5,937 nucleotides of DNA from Streptosporangiaceae bacterium (GCA_030052355.1 JASIGS010000644.1:1-5937), one strand, 5' to 3'. Positions 1 to 5,937 are shown, counted from the stretch's first letter. Translations and numbers: made by a program. Notes: generated by a model from the letters alone, not told the origin.

Positions 1-2
1 TC

Positions 3-473
3 GGTTACTACTTCCGCCAGTGGATTCACCGTTACGGTTATTTCCTCCTTGTTTATGGGTCGGTGCTTCGCACCAGCAAGCCAACCACCTCGATCCGTCA
101 CGCTCAGGTTCCCGCAAGCGGCGACCTCGAGATGAGCCCGGACGGCAGTGTTCTGTACGAGCTGGGTGCGGGGTACGCACCCTCAGTGTTGCGGAGCCCG
201 AAGCCGGTCAAGTTCCAGCTGCTGTCCTTCGTGCCGACCAAAGACAAGGTCAGGCTGCTGCACACCTGGCTGGCGCCGTGGTATGACTTCAGGTCCCAGG
301 TGGCGCTGGCGCCGCAAGGCCGCTACCTGCTCATCGCGGTCGGCTCACGGCTGGCGACGGTCGACCTCCGCACTCGCCGGTACACGGTACTGCCCGGCGA
401 GTTCAGCGTGCTCGAACCGCGAAGTAACGACGTTCTTGGCCAGACCCAACCCGTCCAGTCGATCGCCTGGTGA
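3..473 (+). CDS. Beta-propeller-like protein, C-terminal part (5' end outside window)
   Basis: The reading frame is open from the window edge (first whole codon at base 3) to TGA at 471-473, giving about 156 residues. The GTG at 63 lies inside the frame and is unlikely to be the start, because similarity to the next gene already covers the codons before and around it: YGSVLRTS here corresponds to QWTSVLRAR there. Two propeller-type strand motifs are visible, MSPDGSVLYEL and LAPQGRYLLIA, followed by the strand SRLATVDLRTRRYTVLPG, which suggests WD40/YVTN-like blades. The protein ends in SIAW, matching PLAW at the end of the downstream paralogue. No catalytic motif is seen. By analogy with its paralogue it is probably secreted, but its own N-terminus is not visible. 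The first 60 bases are about 47% GC, well below the rest of the window. The paralogy is clear from the sequence; the propeller fold is inferred, and no specific function can be given. Confidence 0.85.
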   Translation, partial: GYYFRQWIHRYGYFLLVYGSVLRTSKPTTSIRHAQVPASGDLEMSPDGSVLYELGAGYAPSVLRSPKPVKFQLLSFVPTKDKVRLLHTWLAPWYDFRSQVALAPQGRYLLIAVGSRLATVDLRTRRYTVLPGEFSVLEPRSNDVLGQTQPVQSIAW

Positions 474-494
474 GACCGGCTCGCCCGCGACCTG

Positions 495-501
495 AAGGAG
501 G
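495..501 (+). promoter_or_regulatory. Ribosome binding site deciding the GTG 506 start
   Basis: AAGGAGG is a near-perfect Shine-Dalgarno sequence, four bases before GTG at 506-508. It argues against the longer frame beginning with GTG at 470, which overlaps the stop of the upstream gene and would put an Arg/Pro-rich stretch in front of an otherwise clean signal peptide. The ATG at 504-506 is followed directly by TGA, so it is not a usable start. Confidence 0.8.
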
Positions 502-505
502 AAAT

Positions 506-1588
506 GTGATCCTGAGGAAACTGACCCGGGTTCCGCTGGTGACGGCGGCGGTCGCGGCGATCGCCCTCGCCACCGCGCTCGTCCCGAGCGCGGCCCACGC
601 CGGGTCGCAGGCGCCGGCGCCGGTGCCGCCGAGGTACCTGCTGACCATCCCGAACTACCCGGACTCCCACTTCAACGTGCAGAACGCCGTATCAGGCAAG
701 ATCACTGCCAACCTATGGGCGCCCATGCACGGGGAATGGTGGGGCCTGGCCACGGACGGCCCGAAGAGCTTTATCGGGACCGACCTGGTAGTCGTCAAGA
801 CAGGAGTCTGCGACCCGCTGTGCGTGGTTAAGGCAGAGACCTATAGCTACCGGCTCGCCCTTACCAGCCGCGGCACCCTGGCCAGCGAACGTCGTATCGG
901 CGGCGCGACCGCAGGCTTCATCAACGGCCTGTCAGTAACGCCGAACGGCCGCTACGCCGCCTACCTGATCAACGGGAAAGTGGACTTGAAGAACATGGTG
1001 ACGGGCCGGCTGATCGCCTCCTGGCCACAGCACGGCGCCATGCCCGACAGCCTGTCGATCGACGCTGCCGGGAACGCGGTGGCCATCAGCGCTTATGAGT
1101 ACAAGCCGAAGGAGGACAACCGCCTGCTGCAGTGGACCTCCGTCCTGCGTGCCCGGACATCCGGCACGGCGCTGATCAACCTTCCGGAGGTCACCGCGCA
1201 GGACAGCGCCGTTGCGCTAAGCCCGAACGGCAAGACGGTGTATGAGTTCCTTCAGACCGGCCACGTGACCGACACCTCCTGGCAGAGCAAGAAGCCGGTC
1301 ACCTTCGAGCTGGCGGCCGTCGACGCGGCCACTGGCAAGGTCGTCTCGGTGCTGCACACCTGGCGCGCGGCGTGGGCGGATTTCTATCCCCAGCTCGCGC
1401 TCGCCCCCGGCGGCCGCTACCTGCTCATCGTCAATCACAGGAGCCTGGCCAGGGTCGACCTGGCGACCGGCCAGTACACCGCGCTACCCGGCAAGATCAC
1501 CTGGTTCTACAGCATCGCTGAACCATTCGGTTTGAATGCCCACGATCCCAGCGACGGCATCACGTACGTCGACCCGCTCGCCTGGTAA
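506..1588 (+). CDS. Secreted beta-propeller-like (WD40/YVTN-type) protein
   Basis: A 360-residue protein of unknown function, predicted to be exported. GTG 506 is chosen because a strong AAGGAGG precedes it and the product then starts with a standard Sec signal peptide: basic MILRKLTR, a hydrophobic Val/Ala/Leu core to about residue 27, and an AHA site with likely cleavage after residue 32. The mature part is rich in short beta strands with repeated turn motifs of the blade type: VTPNGRY (144-150), LSPNGK (238-243) and LAPGGRY (299-305). Each is followed by a hydrophobic strand and a 'VDLATGQY'-like strand, typical of propeller proteins that present a binding surface. No lipobox, sortase motif, transmembrane anchor or catalytic triad is visible, so it is probably soluble or held by a partner. 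Its C-terminal half is clearly paralogous to the gene ending at 473, and the 32-base gap suggests co-transcription. Homology is visible; the fold is inferred by motif; the ligand is unknown. Confidence 0.85.
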   Translation: MILRKLTRVPLVTAAVAAIALATALVPSAAHAGSQAPAPVPPRYLLTIPNYPDSHFNVQNAVSGKITANLWAPMHGEWWGLATDGPKSFIGTDLVVVKTGVCDPLCVVKAETYSYRLALTSRGTLASERRIGGATAGFINGLSVTPNGRYAAYLINGKVDLKNMVTGRLIASWPQHGAMPDSLSIDAAGNAVAISAYEYKPKEDNRLLQWTSVLRARTSGTALINLPEVTAQDSAVALSPNGKTVYEFLQTGHVTDTSWQSKKPVTFELAAVDAATGKVVSVLHTWRAAWADFYPQLALAPGGRYLLIVNHRSLARVDLATGQYTALPGKITWFYSIAEPFGLNAHDPSDGITYVDPLAW

Positions 1589-1671
1589 GACCAGCCGCGC
1601 TGCCGCACTTCGCCCGCTCGCTGGGTTTCGCCACCCCGCGTGCTGGCCTATGCGTCCGGCTATTTATCCAT

Positions 1672-1702
1672 ATTGACGTCAATGGCTTTGAGGCAGTAGT
1701 TG
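1672..1702 (+). promoter_or_regulatory. Possible promoter with overlapping palindromic operator
   Basis: The 154-base spacer between the propeller gene and the Ig-like gene contains an AT-rich patch around 1660-1683. Within it, ATTGACGTCAAT at 1672-1683 is a perfect 12-base palindrome. It contains TTGACG (1673-1678), a good -35 match. The best -10 candidate 18 bases further on is TAGTTG (1697-1702), which is weak. A dyad on the -35 box is a classic position for a repressor or activator site, but no regulator can be named. CC at 1668-1669 and GG at 1684-1685 extend the symmetry with a two-base bulge. I see no convincing terminator in 1589-1660, so read-through from the upstream gene is also possible. 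Confidence 0.4.
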
Positions 1703-1732
1703 TATCGCCATCTGGAAGGATGCTTCGTTCAC

Positions 1733-1737
1733 GGGGG
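1733..1737 (+). promoter_or_regulatory. Ribosome binding site of the Ig-like protein gene
   Basis: GGGGG lies five bases before ATG 1743. It supports this start together with the Tat-like signal peptide that begins there. The better-looking GGAAGG at 1714-1719 is too far upstream to serve this start. Confidence 0.5.
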
Positions 1738-1742
1738 TCTCG

Positions 1743-3071
1743 ATGGTTCGTCGTCGTTTCATTGCCATGGGCGGAGCGGCCGCCACGGCCGTAGCGCTCG
1801 GAATCCTGCTGGTGCCGGCCGACGCCCTGGCGGCGCCGGGTTCCGCGACGTCGAATGCCGGGACGGTGACGATCGCCCTCAGCCCGGCCACGCTCGACTA
1901 TCACGACCAGACGATCACAGCCTCTGGCAGTGTCACGCCCGCGGCTGCGACCTCGGTCACGGTGACGTACCTGGACAGCGCCGATCAGGCCACGCAACTG
2001 GTAGTGACCAGCGACGCCAGCGGCGACTACGAGGCAATCATCAGCAACCTCGAGCCGACGTCGCAGGCAATAACCGCCAGTACAGCGACGGCGTCGGCGT
2101 CGGCCGAACTCGACTTCGCGCTCGACGCGGTCACCATCACGCTGAACCCGGTACCCGCGTCGGTGCCGCTCAATAGCAAGGTGACGCTGTCGGGCTCGGT
2201 AACCTACGAGTCCGGCGCGACTTCCTACCCGCTTTCCGGGGACGACCTGACGATCACCGCACCCTTTTCGAACCCGGTGACGGCGACGACAGCCGCGGAC
2301 GGAAGTTTCACCGCCAAGGTCGACGCCTACAACCTCAGCGACTCGCAGATCTGGACGGTCACCTCGGCAGCGACGCCCTACCTGAGCGAGGCGCAGGCGT
2401 CGGTTACCTCGAATACACAATGGCCTACCGGGTTCACGTCCTTCTCGGTGAGCCTCAGCGCTGAGGGAGAGATCAGCCTCGACGCCTGCGCGTTCATGTA
2501 TGCGCCGCTGATAGTCGGGGACCCGCTTGACGGGCCGGTCACCTACCAGTACTCGGCCAGTCTGTCCGGGCCTTGGAAGACGCTCGGCGTCCCGCCTCCT
2601 GTCGAAGGAACATACTGCTCGCAGGGCCAGCCCGCCGGCACGCTCACGTCTTCTTATCCGGCCTACTTCAAGGCGCCGCTAGCCAACGGTTATTACCGGG
2701 CAGTCTTCGCTGGCACGAACGACCAGGCGCCGTCCAGGAGCGCTGTGCTGCACCGGTGGCGGGACCAGACCAAGATCACCGAGTTTGCGATCAGCCCGCG
2801 CACCGTCGGGATCAACGGGAATGTCACGGTTTCCGGCCGACTGTGGGTGCGGACCACAAAGTGGATCCCGGACGCGCACCAGAAGGTAGTCATCGAATAC
2901 AGGTACAGGGGCAAGGTCTACGTCCTTAAGCAGCGGCTGACAACCAGCGCCGCAGGCCGATTCCGCGGCACCTTCCGCGTCCCGCGCAGCGCCCGCTGGC
3001 TAGCCGTCTATGACGGCGCCAAGACCCAGTTCGCCGCCGCGACCAGCTCCATAGAGATCTCCGTCCGCTGA
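1743..3071 (+). CDS. Secreted multidomain Ig-like beta-sandwich protein
   Basis: A 442-residue exported protein of unknown function. The N-terminus MVRRRFIAMGG has a twin-arginine-like RRxFI pattern, followed by a hydrophobic Ala/Val/Leu region and an ALA site with likely cleavage near residue 30, so export by Tat (or Sec) is predicted. The mature part looks like four Ig-like or fibronectin-type beta-sandwich segments at roughly 40-129, 130-226, 229-340 and 343-442. Segments 1, 2 and 4 each open with an alternating strand (VTIALSPATL, VTITLNPVPA, ITEFAISPRTV) followed by 'V(T)(L/V)SG' type strands. Segment 3 holds two cysteines (C249, C292) that could form a disulfide. No LPXTG, lipobox, C-terminal anchor or enzyme motif is seen. 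Segments 1-2 are Thr/Ser/Ala-rich and acidic, whereas segment 4 is strongly basic. Such proteins usually act as surface adhesins or scaffolds; that role is inferred here. A hairpin terminator follows eight bases after the stop. Confidence 0.88.
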   Translation: MVRRRFIAMGGAAATAVALGILLVPADALAAPGSATSNAGTVTIALSPATLDYHDQTITASGSVTPAAATSVTVTYLDSADQATQLVVTSDASGDYEAIISNLEPTSQAITASTATASASAELDFALDAVTITLNPVPASVPLNSKVTLSGSVTYESGATSYPLSGDDLTITAPFSNPVTATTAADGSFTAKVDAYNLSDSQIWTVTSAATPYLSEAQASVTSNTQWPTGFTSFSVSLSAEGEISLDACAFMYAPLIVGDPLDGPVTYQYSASLSGPWKTLGVPPPVEGTYCSQGQPAGTLTSSYPAYFKAPLANGYYRAVFAGTNDQAPSRSAVLHRWRDQTKITEFAISPRTVGINGNVTVSGRLWVRTTKWIPDAHQKVVIEYRYRGKVYVLKQRLTTSAAGRFRGTFRVPRSARWLAVYDGAKTQFAAATSSIEISVR

Positions 3072-3078
3072 CGCGAGC

Positions 3079-3117
3079 CCGTGGTGCTGGCCGGCCGCCA
3101 GCAGCACGGCCCCGTTT
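3079..3117 (+). terminator. Hairpin terminator after the Ig-like protein gene
   Basis: Bases 3079-3091 pair with 3097-3109 as a 13-position stem with one G-G mismatch (3084/3104) and a five-base loop (CGGCC). The stem starts eight bases after the TGA at 3069-3071. It is followed by CCCCGTTT, so the U tract is short and interrupted, as is common for hairpin terminators in high-GC actinobacteria. It probably separates the Ig-like gene from the glycosidase gene. Partial read-through cannot be excluded. Confidence 0.7.
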
Positions 3118-3119
3118 CA

Positions 3120-3146
3120 TAACATCCTCGGGTGAAGCAACCCGAG
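3120..3146 (+). promoter_or_regulatory. Inverted repeat beside a -10-like box upstream of the glycosidase gene
   Basis: CTCGGGT (3127-3133) and ACCCGAG (3140-3146) form a perfect 7-base inverted repeat with a six-base spacer. Immediately upstream, TAACAT (3120-3125) fits the actinobacterial -10 pattern TANNNT, although no matching -35 is visible. If transcription starts a few bases after TAACAT, the repeat would straddle the start point, which suits a repressor operator. It could instead form a small stem-loop in the 5' leader, and no T tract follows it. The glycosidase start is 35 bases downstream. Confidence 0.45.
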
Positions 3147-3181
3147 TATGACCGGCTGCCCGGCGTCAGTGGCGGCTCCTG

Positions 3182-5935
3182 GTGAGCGCCGAGAGTGAGC
3201 GCGTCGCCGGGTTCGGCCGGCTGGAGAACGGCCTGCGGCAGGCGGGCGACTGGTACCGCTGGGGCACGTACGTCAGCGAGCGCCAGTGGGGCACGGTACG
3301 CGAGGACTACAGCCCCGACGGCGAGGCCTGGGATTACCTGCCGCACGACCACGCTCGGTCGCGCGCGTACCGGTGGGGCGAGGACGGCCTGGCCGGCTTC
3401 TGCGACATCGAGCAGCGGCTCTGCCTCGCCCTCGCGCTGTGGAACGGTGCGGACCCGATACTCAAGGAACGCGCGTTCGGCCTCACCGGCGAGCAGGGCA
3501 ACCACGGCGAGGACGTCAAGGAGTACTGGTGGTACCTCGACGCGCTGCCCAGTCACGCCTGGAACCGGTGGCGCTACCACTACCCGCAGCGCGCCTTTCC
3601 CTACGAGGACCTCATAGCGGGGAACGCCAGTCGCTCGCGGACTCAGCCCGAGTACGAACTCGCCGACACTGGCGCCTTTGACGGCGGCCGCTACTGGGTC
3701 GTCGAGGTCAGCTACGCCAAGGCGGGTCCGGACGACATCCTCATGACGGTGGATGTGACCAACGCGGGACCAGATCCGGCGGAACTCCACGTGCTCCCGA
3801 CCGCGTGGTTCAGGAACACCTGGTCGTGGGACGAGGCGGCGGCCGCGAGCTCCGGCTTGGAGCTCGCGGTCGCACCGTCAGCACCGAGCACCGCGCGGGT
3901 CTCGCTGACCCACCCGATCTGCGGTCCGATGGAACTGCTGGCCGCGGCCGGGCCGGACGGTTCCGTACCCCAGGCGCTGTTCTGCGATAACGAGACGAAC
4001 GTCGCGCGGCTGTTCGGCAGCCCGCCGGAAACCTCGTTCCCAAAAGATGGCATTAATGATCATGTGATCGACGGTGCGAGCACGGTTAACCCGGACGGCC
4101 GCGGCACGAAGTGCGCGTTCTGGTACCGGCTGACGGTGGGGCCGGGTGAGAGCGCGCAACTGCGGCTGCGGCTGCGTCCGGCCGCGGTGGCGTCGGCTGC
4201 CCCGGCCGCGGACCCGCTCGGCGGGGACTTCGCGGCCGCCGTGGCGCAGCGGCGCGCCGAGGCCGACGAGTTCTACGCCGAGCTGACCCCGGCCGCGGCG
4301 AGCGCCGACGAGGCGCTGGTGATGCGCCAGGCGTTCGCCGGCCTGCTGTGGTGCAAGCAGTTCTACTACTACGACGTGGCCCGCTGGCTCGACGGTGACC
4401 CGGCGCAGCCGACGCCGCCCGCGCAGCGGCTGACCGGGCGGAACAGCCGCTGGCGCGGCTTCGACGCGTTCGACATCATGTCGATGCCGGACAAGTGGGA
4501 GTATCCGTGGTTCGCCGCGTGGGACCTCGCGTTCCACTGCGTGGCGCTGGCGCACGTCGATCCGGCGTTCGCCAAGTACCAGCTCATCCTGCTGTGCCGG
4601 GAGTGGTTCCAGCATCCCGGCGGCGCGCTGCCCGCCTACGAGTGGGACTTCAGCGACGTGAACCCGCCGGTGCAGGCGTGGGCGGCGCTCGAGGTGTTCG
4701 CCGTGGACGGCGGCACCGACATTGACTTCCTGAGCCGCGTGTTCGACAAGCTGCTCGTGAACTTCACCTGGTGGGTGAACCGGGAGGACGCCGAAGGCAA
4801 CGACCTGTTCGAGGGCGGCTTCCTCGGCCTGGACAACATCGGCCCGATCGACAGGTCGCACCTGCCCGTGGGCGGGATCCTCGAGCAGGCGGACGCGACC
4901 GGATGGATGGCCTACTACGCTCTCGCGATGGCGACCATGGCGACGATCCTGCACCACCGCGGCCAGCGCCCGGCGACCGATCTCGTGCTGAAATTCGTCG
5001 AGCACTTCGCCGCGATCCGCCAGGCGCTCGACGACCGGGGCCTGTGGGACGAGACCGACGGGCTCTACTACGACCGGCTGATCACGCCGGCTGGCGACCA
5101 GGTGCCGGTCAAGGTGAGGTCCGTCGTCGCCATCCTGCCCGCGCTGGCCATGAGCGTTGTCGACTCGCACACCATCGAGCTGGCGCTGGCCGTCGGAAAG
5201 CGGTTCGCCGACTTGCTGGCCGAGTGCGGCATCACCCGGCAGGGAGTGTTCGCGGCGGCCGACGGGGCTGGACTACTGCATGGCGAGCGTGGTAACGAGC
5301 GGTTGCTGCTCACCCTCGCCGGCCCGGACAAGCTGCGCCGGCTGATGAGCGCCTTGTTCAACGAGGCGGAGTTCCTGTCCCCGCACGGCCTGAGGGCGCT
5401 GTCGGCGTGGCACCGCGACCATCCCTACACGATCGACGTGGAAGGCTACCGGGCCAGCATCGACTACGAGCCGGCCGAGTCGACGACGCCGCTTTTCGGC
5501 GGCAACTCCAACTGGCGCGGCCCTGTCTGGTTCCCGGTCAATTACCTGCTGATCAGCGTGCTGCACCGGTACAGCAGCTTCTTCGGCGCCGACTTCACGG
5601 TCGAGTACCCCACCGGGTCTGGCCGGCGGGTGACGCTCGACGTCGTGGCCAACGACCTGCAGGACAGGCTGATCTCCATCTTCACCGCCGGGCCCGACGG
5701 GCGCCGGCCGTTCGCGGGCTCGGCGGCGCTGCTGCGCGACGACCCGCGCTGGCGGGACAACATCGCGTTCAACGAGTACTTCAACGGCGACACCGGGGCC
5801 GGCCTCGGCGCCTCGCACCAGACCGGCTGGACTGGCCTCGTCGCTGACATCATCCGCCGCAGGCACGGCGCGGTCCCCCCGCTCGGCACCGTGCTGGAAC
5901 GGATCGTCTCCGCGCCGGAGCAGGCCGCCCGCTGA
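3182..5935 (+). CDS. MGH1-like glycoside hydrolase (GH63-related), putative alpha-glucosidase
   Basis: A 917-residue enzyme expected to hydrolyse alpha-glycosidic bonds with inversion, as in the GH63 clan; the natural substrate is unknown. The N-terminal module (about 1-375) is mainly beta and carries hallmark stretches of this large actinobacterial family: ERQWGTVREDYS (33-44), EQGNHGED (104-111), NETNVARLFG (from 270) and PKDGINDHV (from 287). An (alpha/alpha)6 barrel follows from about 378 to 905. Likely catalytic residues by family analogy are Asp448 in FAAWD (general acid) and Glu865 in FNEYFNGDTG (general base); GGNSNWRGPVWFPVNY (from 773) is a conserved active-site segment. No signal peptide or membrane segment is present, so it should be cytoplasmic. 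GTG 3182 is the only ATG or GTG after the in-frame TGA at 3149-3151 and before the conserved N-terminal motif; the ribosome site is weak (GGCGGC, 3171-3176). The length agrees with the 'glucosidase' type of about 900 residues rather than the short mannosyl- or glucosylglycerate hydrolases of about 420-450. The gene appears intact. Confidence 0.92.
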   Translation: MSAESERVAGFGRLENGLRQAGDWYRWGTYVSERQWGTVREDYSPDGEAWDYLPHDHARSRAYRWGEDGLAGFCDIEQRLCLALALWNGADPILKERAFGLTGEQGNHGEDVKEYWWYLDALPSHAWNRWRYHYPQRAFPYEDLIAGNASRSRTQPEYELADTGAFDGGRYWVVEVSYAKAGPDDILMTVDVTNAGPDPAELHVLPTAWFRNTWSWDEAAAASSGLELAVAPSAPSTARVSLTHPICGPMELLAAAGPDGSVPQALFCDNETNVARLFGSPPETSFPKDGINDHVIDGASTVNPDGRGTKCAFWYRLTVGPGESAQLRLRLRPAAVASAAPAADPLGGDFAAAVAQRRAEADEFYAELTPAAASADEALVMRQAFAGLLWCKQFYYYDVARWLDGDPAQPTPPAQRLTGRNSRWRGFDAFDIMSMPDKWEYPWFAAWDLAFHCVALAHVDPAFAKYQLILLCREWFQHPGGALPAYEWDFSDVNPPVQAWAALEVFAVDGGTDIDFLSRVFDKLLVNFTWWVNREDAEGNDLFEGGFLGLDNIGPIDRSHLPVGGILEQADATGWMAYYALAMATMATILHHRGQRPATDLVLKFVEHFAAIRQALDDRGLWDETDGLYYDRLITPAGDQVPVKVRSVVAILPALAMSVVDSHTIELALAVGKRFADLLAECGITRQGVFAAADGAGLLHGERGNERLLLTLAGPDKLRRLMSALFNEAEFLSPHGLRALSAWHRDHPYTIDVEGYRASIDYEPAESTTPLFGGNSNWRGPVWFPVNYLLISVLHRYSSFFGADFTVEYPTGSGRRVTLDVVANDLQDRLISIFTAGPDGRRPFAGSAALLRDDPRWRDNIAFNEYFNGDTGAGLGASHQTGWTGLVADIIRRRHGAVPPLGTVLERIVSAPEQAAR

Positions 5936-5937
5936 CC

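Noticed and set aside
63..473. Gene 1 as a complete small protein starting at GTG 63
   Set aside because: The frame is open back to the window edge, there is no ribosome site before 63, and similarity to gene 2 extends across the proposed start.
1589..1630. A terminator after the propeller gene (CCAGC 1591-1595 with GCTGG 1620-1624)
   Set aside because: The stem is only five bases with a 24-base loop and no T tract, so it is not distinguishable from chance.
1720..1794. A 24-codon upstream frame (ATG 1720) overlapping the start of the Ig-like gene
   Set aside because: The GGAAGG before it directly abuts the ATG, leaving no spacing for ribosome binding, and the peptide is Arg-rich with no pattern. 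Leader-peptide control was considered but is unsupported.
1560..2420. A 286-codon open frame on the minus strand opposite the spacer and the Ig-like gene
   Set aside because: The product is an Arg/Gly-rich low-complexity sequence typical of antisense frames in GC-rich DNA. It has no domain motif and lies over a + strand gene with a signal peptide and ordered repeats.
3008..3790. A 260-codon minus-strand frame crossing the spacer before the glycosidase
   Set aside because: It spans the end of the Ig-like gene, the terminator hairpin and the start of the glycosidase, and its composition is that of an antisense frame.
3878..5170. A 430-codon open frame on the minus strand inside the glycosidase gene
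   Set aside because: It is a shadow of the glycosidase: rich in Arg, Val, His and Gln with no recognisable motif, while the + strand frame carries conserved family motifs throughout.
1..5937. A defence system, CRISPR array, mobile element or biosynthetic cluster
   Set aside because: I saw no direct-repeat array, transposase, integrase, nuclease, toxin or synthase motif. The genes are exported beta-sheet proteins and a housekeeping-type glycosidase.

Overview
The window comes from a high-GC actinobacterium-like genome. Codon third positions are overwhelmingly G or C, GTG starts are used, and the proteins are Ala/Gly/Arg-rich. The secreted-protein signal peptides and the large MGH1-like/GH63 glycosidase are of types common in soil actinomycetes. 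I cannot name a genus. All genes I can support lie on the + strand, and the minus strand carries only shadow frames.

Layout: (1) 3-473 is the 3' part of a gene cut by the left window edge. It encodes the C-terminal half of a beta-propeller-like protein. (2) 506-1588 is a complete, secreted paralogue of gene 1, 32 bases downstream of it, so the two form a tandem duplicated pair and probably one transcript. (3) 1589-1742 is a 154-base spacer with an AT-rich patch and a perfect 12-base palindrome overlapping a possible -35 box. (4) 1743-3071 encodes a secreted protein of four predicted Ig-like beta-sandwich segments behind a Tat-like signal peptide. Its N-terminal half is acidic and its C-terminal segment strongly basic. 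(5) 3072-3181 holds a strong GC hairpin that looks like a terminator, then a second perfect inverted repeat next to a -10-like hexamer. (6) 3182-5935 encodes a full-length 917-residue cytoplasmic MGH1-like glycoside hydrolase (GH63-related), ending two bases before the window edge.

The first three genes all concern exported proteins built from beta-sheet modules with no visible catalytic motif, suggesting extracellular or cell-surface roles such as binding or scaffolding. The glycosidase is separated from them by a terminator-like hairpin and has no signal peptide, so it is probably an independent transcription unit for intracellular alpha-glycoside metabolism. I see no RNA genes, CRISPR array, insertion sequence or phage genes. 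I found no convincing new multi-gene system. The least explained items are the tandem propeller pair, the bipolar Ig-like protein and the two palindromes.
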